A stretch of DNA of 64,000 nt from Caballeronia zhejiangensis (lineage in GTDB: Bacteria; Pseudomonadota; Gammaproteobacteria; Burkholderiales; Burkholderiaceae). The notes beneath the pieces were generated by a model. That model worked only from the letters and a program-made list of their open reading frames with translations, was not told the origin of the DNA and made no database searches. The position numbers were made by a program, and so were the translations under genes. The stretch's first letter is position 1; each line of letters opens with the position of its first letter. Location: contig NZ_JFHD01000013.1 in the NCBI RefSeq assembly GCF_000698575.1, positions 62,001 to 126,000 on the forward strand, in the 5' to 3' direction. Below are positions 61,185 to 64,000 of this stretch, piece by piece.

Positions 61185-63584
61185 ATGACTGTTCGCAACC
61201 TGGACACCCTGTTCGCGCCGAAGTCGATCGCTGTCGTCGGCGCTTCCTGGCGTGCGGGCAGCATCGGCGAGATGGTCTGGGCGCGTGTGCAATGCGCTGG
61301 CTTCACAGGTTCTCTTTGGCCAGTCAATCCAAAATACGACTCGCTGACCGGCGAAACCGTGTACCGCGACGTCGACGCGTTACCGGAAGCGCCGAACGTT
61401 GCCGTGATTTGCACGCGACCGCACACTTGGCCGGACCTCATCGAGCGCCTCGGCCGACGCGGAACGAAAGCCGTCGTGATCGTCGGCGAAGCGAAGCAAC
61501 GCGGAGAGTCTTCCGCAGCGGACGCCGACGAATGGACCGTTCGTACGCTCGCCGCCGCCCGGCCTTTTCTTGTGCGCGTGATCGGACCTGCCAGTCTCGG
61601 CGTCGTCACGCCGGCAATCGGCGCATGTCTCGGCGCGCCCGCATGCAGTGTCAAATCGGGCGGCGTCGCGTGGGTGTCGGGATCGAACGCGCTGACGAAC
61701 GGCGTACTGGGATGGGCGCGTGCTCGCGGACTCGGCTTCTCGCGAATCGTCGCGCTCGGGGATGAAGCCGACGTCGATTCCGGCGACATCCTCGATTTCC
61801 TTGCAAGCGATGCATCGACGCGTGCGATTCTGCTCGCCATCGAAACGGTTCGGTCGGCGCGCAAATTCATGTCCGCCGCGCGCGCCGCCGCGCGAAACAA
61901 ACCGGTGCTCGTGCTGCGCACGGGTCGCGATGACCCTTTCGACCGCCTCTACGGCGCGGCCTTCCGCCGTGCCGGACTCGTCCGCGTCGATTCGCTCGAT
62001 GATCTGCTCGATGAGATCGAGACCTTGGGCATCGGCCGCGTCGCGACAAGCGATGTCGCAACTGTCATCACAAGCGACCGCGGCGTCGCAGCACTTGCCC
62101 AGGACGCCTTTGGCGCAGCCGGCGACGACCTCGCGCAATGGCCGATCGCCGCGCGCGACGCCGTCGCCGCCGCGCTGCCTCGCGCTCGCGCGGGCAATCC
62201 TCTTCTTCTCGGCGACGACGCCACGCCCGCGGATTTCGGCGCGGCGCTCGAAGCGCTCGCATCGCATCGCGAGACCGGCACAGTGTTCGTCGTGCATGCG
62301 CCGACGCATAGCGCGCCCGTCGCCGAAGTCGCCCGCACGTTGATTGCCGAGCGACGTCACGCTTATCGCGGATTGCTCGCGTGCTTTTTCGGCTGTGTCG
62401 ATGCCGCCACGCGCGACGAGTTGCACGCGAACGGCATTCCCGTGCACACGACGCCGCATCGGCTGGCGCGCGGTTTTGCCCGGCTCGTCGATTTCCGGCA
62501 GGGCCGCGAACTCTTGATGCAAACGCCCGACGGCCTCCCCGCGAATATTCCCGAAGACATCGACGCCGCGCACAACGAGATTCGCACGGCGCTCGCAAAC
62601 GGCATCGCCGAATTGAATGGCGAACGTGCGGCGCGCGTATTCGCTCGTTTCGGCATCTCGGTGAAACCGGGGCCGCCCGACTCGCTTACGAGCGATGCCG
62701 TCGAAATTCAGACGCGCCTGCTCAACCATCGCGTGTTCGGTCCGGTATTCGAATTCAAGGCCGAAGGCGCGCTCGGCCTTGCCGACGCACTTCACGAGTT
62801 TGCGTTGCCGCCGCTCAATCCCGTGCTTTCGCGCGATCTCGTCATGCGCTCGCCGCGTTCGCGCGAACTGCCCGCCGAGTCGCTGCTCAATGCGCTGACG
62901 GCGTTATCGCAACTCGTTTGCTATATCGAAGAAATCGTTGCGCTGCGTCTCACGTTGCGCGTGACGCGCGATTCAGTCGCCGTTCACGAACCGCAACTCA
63001 CGCTCGGCGCGCATCGCAAGCCGCTGGCGATCGTGCCGTATCCACGCTGCCTCGAAGAGACGCTCGACTGGCGCGGCATGCGCGTCACCGTGAGGCCGAT
63101 TCGTCCCGAAGACGAAGAAGCGCACGCGGCGTTCGTCGCGGCCAATACCGCCGAGGATTTGCGCCTGCGCTTCTTTGGCGCTGTCCGTAACTTCGATCAT
63201 TCGCAACTCGCGCGCATGACGCAGATCGACTACGACCGCGAAATGGCGCTGATCGTCACGCGAGCGAACGGTGACGGCACGGGCGAGACGCTCGGTGTCG
63301 CGCGCGCGATCGCCGATCCGGACAACGAGACCGCGGAATTCGCCGTCGCCGCGCGCTCGGATATGAAGGGCAGGGGATTGGGCTCGCTGCTGCTGTCGCG
63401 CATCATCGACTACGCGAGACAGCGCGGCACCCGCTGGATGGTCGGCGAGGCGTTGCGCGAGAACGCCGGCATGATCGCGCTCGCACGCAACACCGGCTTC
63501 GAAGTGACGAAAACCGACGACCCGGGCGTCGTCGGTTTCAGGATGCGGCTGTGCGATGCGCCGTCACAGCCGCGCGGCGATTAA
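61185..63584 (+). CDS. Pat-like fusion: NDP-forming acyl-CoA synthetase domains plus GNAT acetyltransferase
   Basis: A 799-aa protein. CoA-binding Rossmann domain (LFAPKSIAVVGASWRAGSIG), succinyl-CoA-ligase-like domain (SGGVAWVSGSNALTNGVLGWA), a reduced ATP-grasp-like part (NGERAARVFARFGISVKPG) and a C-terminal GNAT domain with the acetyl-CoA loop MKGRGLGSLLLSRIID. This is the layout of protein acetyltransferase Pat/YfiQ, which acetylates lysines of acyl-CoA synthetases. It is about 90 residues shorter than typical Pat, the deficit falling in the ATP-grasp part. Start ATG 61185 follows the parS cluster. Confidence 0.87.
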   Translation: MTVRNLDTLFAPKSIAVVGASWRAGSIGEMVWARVQCAGFTGSLWPVNPKYDSLTGETVYRDVDALPEAPNVAVICTRPHTWPDLIERLGRRGTKAVVIVGEAKQRGESSAADADEWTVRTLAAARPFLVRVIGPASLGVVTPAIGACLGAPACSVKSGGVAWVSGSNALTNGVLGWARARGLGFSRIVALGDEADVDSGDILDFLASDASTRAILLAIETVRSARKFMSAARAAARNKPVLVLRTGRDDPFDRLYGAAFRRAGLVRVDSLDDLLDEIETLGIGRVATSDVATVITSDRGVAALAQDAFGAAGDDLAQWPIAARDAVAAALPRARAGNPLLLGDDATPADFGAALEALASHRETGTVFVVHAPTHSAPVAEVARTLIAERRHAYRGLLACFFGCVDAATRDELHANGIPVHTTPHRLARGFARLVDFRQGRELLMQTPDGLPANIPEDIDAAHNEIRTALANGIAELNGERAARVFARFGISVKPGPPDSLTSDAVEIQTRLLNHRVFGPVFEFKAEGALGLADALHEFALPPLNPVLSRDLVMRSPRSRELPAESLLNALTALSQLVCYIEEIVALRLTLRVTRDSVAVHEPQLTLGAHRKPLAIVPYPRCLEETLDWRGMRVTVRPIRPEDEEAHAAFVAANTAEDLRLRFFGAVRNFDHSQLARMTQIDYDREMALIVTRANGDGTGETLGVARAIADPDNETAEFAVAARSDMKGRGLGSLLLSRIIDYARQRGTRWMVGEALRENAGMIALARNTGFEVTKTDDPGVVGFRMRLCDAPSQPRGD

Positions 63585-64000
63585 GCCGCGAATTTGGCGA
63601 GCGCGTCGTCGATCTGGGCGCGCGACAGCGAAAGCTCGTCGAGCAATGCTTCGGCGTACAAACTGCCCGTTTCCTTTTCGAGGCGCGCGATTGTCAACGC
63701 ACAGCGCGACGTGTCCTTCAACGTCGCGATGAACGGCTTCACCGATTGCCCCGACGTGAACGCATCGAAGAGCGGCACGCGAATGTCGTCGGGCAGCGCG
63801 CGCGACGTCCACTGATACGGCTTGCCGTTGTACGTCAGTTGCGGCGGCAGCGTGCGCTCCTTCTTCGCGGCGGGAATCAGGCCGAATGTCCGTGCCGCAT
63901 CGCCGATCTGCTCGGCCGAAAAAAGCTCGTCGGGCGTGATGTCGAACTGCGCGATATACGTTTCGATCGCCTGCATCGCGGCCGCGCGATCGTCGCGTTT
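63581..64000 (-). CDS. Hypothetical protein, N-terminus beyond the window
   Basis: At least 139 codons on the minus strand, with the frame open to the window edge. An internal ATG at 63976 begins MQAIETYIAQFDITPDELF, but the preceding residues (KRDDRAAA) read as one helix with it, so the start is probably outside. Middle part PQLTYNGKPYQWTSRALPDDI is of unknown kind; an H-NS-like helical opening followed by a small domain is possible but unproven. It overlaps the end of the Pat-like gene by 4 bases, convergently. Confidence 0.55.
   Translation of the reverse strand, partial: KRDDRAAAMQAIETYIAQFDITPDELFSAEQIGDAARTFGLIPAAKKERTLPPQLTYNGKPYQWTSRALPDDIRVPLFDAFTSGQSVKPFIATLKDTSRCALTIARLEKETGSLYAEALLDELSLSRAQIDDALAKFAA

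Noticed and set aside
61949-62795. Long minus-strand frames under the Pat-like gene
   Set aside because: High-GC shadow frames with Arg/Ala-rich composition opposite a gene with clear domains.
1-64000. CRISPR arrays, rRNA or tRNA genes, complete insertion sequences
   Set aside because: I saw no regularly spaced repeat-spacer pattern, no cloverleaf or rRNA sequence, and no transposase; absence is by reading only, not by a dedicated search.

Overview
The window looks like the replication-origin region of a secondary chromosome (chromid, 'chromosome 2') of a high-GC Burkholderiaceae bacterium, most likely Paraburkholderia, Caballeronia or a close relative. Gene content, GC-rich codon use and the many lysR/MHS-transporter/AraC/IclR modules fit that group. 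The block kbl-tdh, tyrosine-recombinase-like gene, kfrA-like gene, iteron array, Rep_3 initiator, parB and parA is the layout I know from Burkholderia chromosome 2 origins. The palindrome CTTTATGCGCATAAAG is a close match to the known Burkholderia chromosome-2 parS.

Layout. 0-4.1 kb: end of a hybrid histidine kinase, a YflT-like stress protein, an FMN reductase and a DUF4148 protein, plus a non-coding stretch with an inverted pair of perfect DnaA boxes and three iteron copies. 4.1-9.8 kb: lipocalin, small lipoprotein, and a sigma-54 controlled 3-hydroxybutyrate unit (activator, GntP-type permease, 3-hydroxybutyrate dehydrogenase) interrupted by a 0.65-kb inverted-repeat element. 9.9-26.9 kb: Aer-like chemoreceptor, AI-2E family exporter, GST, a PNPOx/ferredoxin-reductase/ferredoxin fusion, zwf, efflux proteins, wrbA, phoD, universal stress protein, TerB, and an isolated endolysin/holin pair. 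27-45.3 kb: regulator-transporter modules (IclR/MHS, two MarR-GNAT fusions, AraC, a QseBC/PmrAB-like two-component system), a sugar-acid pathway (IlvD/Edd dehydratase plus DapA-family lyase) and an amidohydrolase/MHS/LysR unit. 45.5-53.5 kb: PsiE, a beta-barrel protein, YceI, threonine catabolism (tdh, kbl) with its XRE-cupin regulator, CsbD, a LexA-boxed small gene and a DUF2252 protein. 53.7-61.1 kb: the replication/partition region. 61.2-64 kb: a Pat-like acyl-CoA-synthetase/acetyltransferase fusion and an open-ended gene.

The strongest unexplained signal is that the origin iteron is not confined to the origin. Besides about 20 copies between 56.3 and 57.6 kb, ten copies matching GGTGAG-N6-CGGGA exactly lie at five places across the preceding 50 kb: 3.7-4.1, 13.9, 27.1, 37.9 and 54.6-54.7 kb. 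They are almost all intergenic, and the last pair is built into the 3' end of a recombinase-like gene that has lost its catalytic residues. These look like distal initiator-binding sites and could form a dispersed copy-number or timing control system. A second layer is parS: four sites at parAB, one outlier about 11 kb away between kbl and tdh, and a degenerate copy downstream of the neighbouring regulator.
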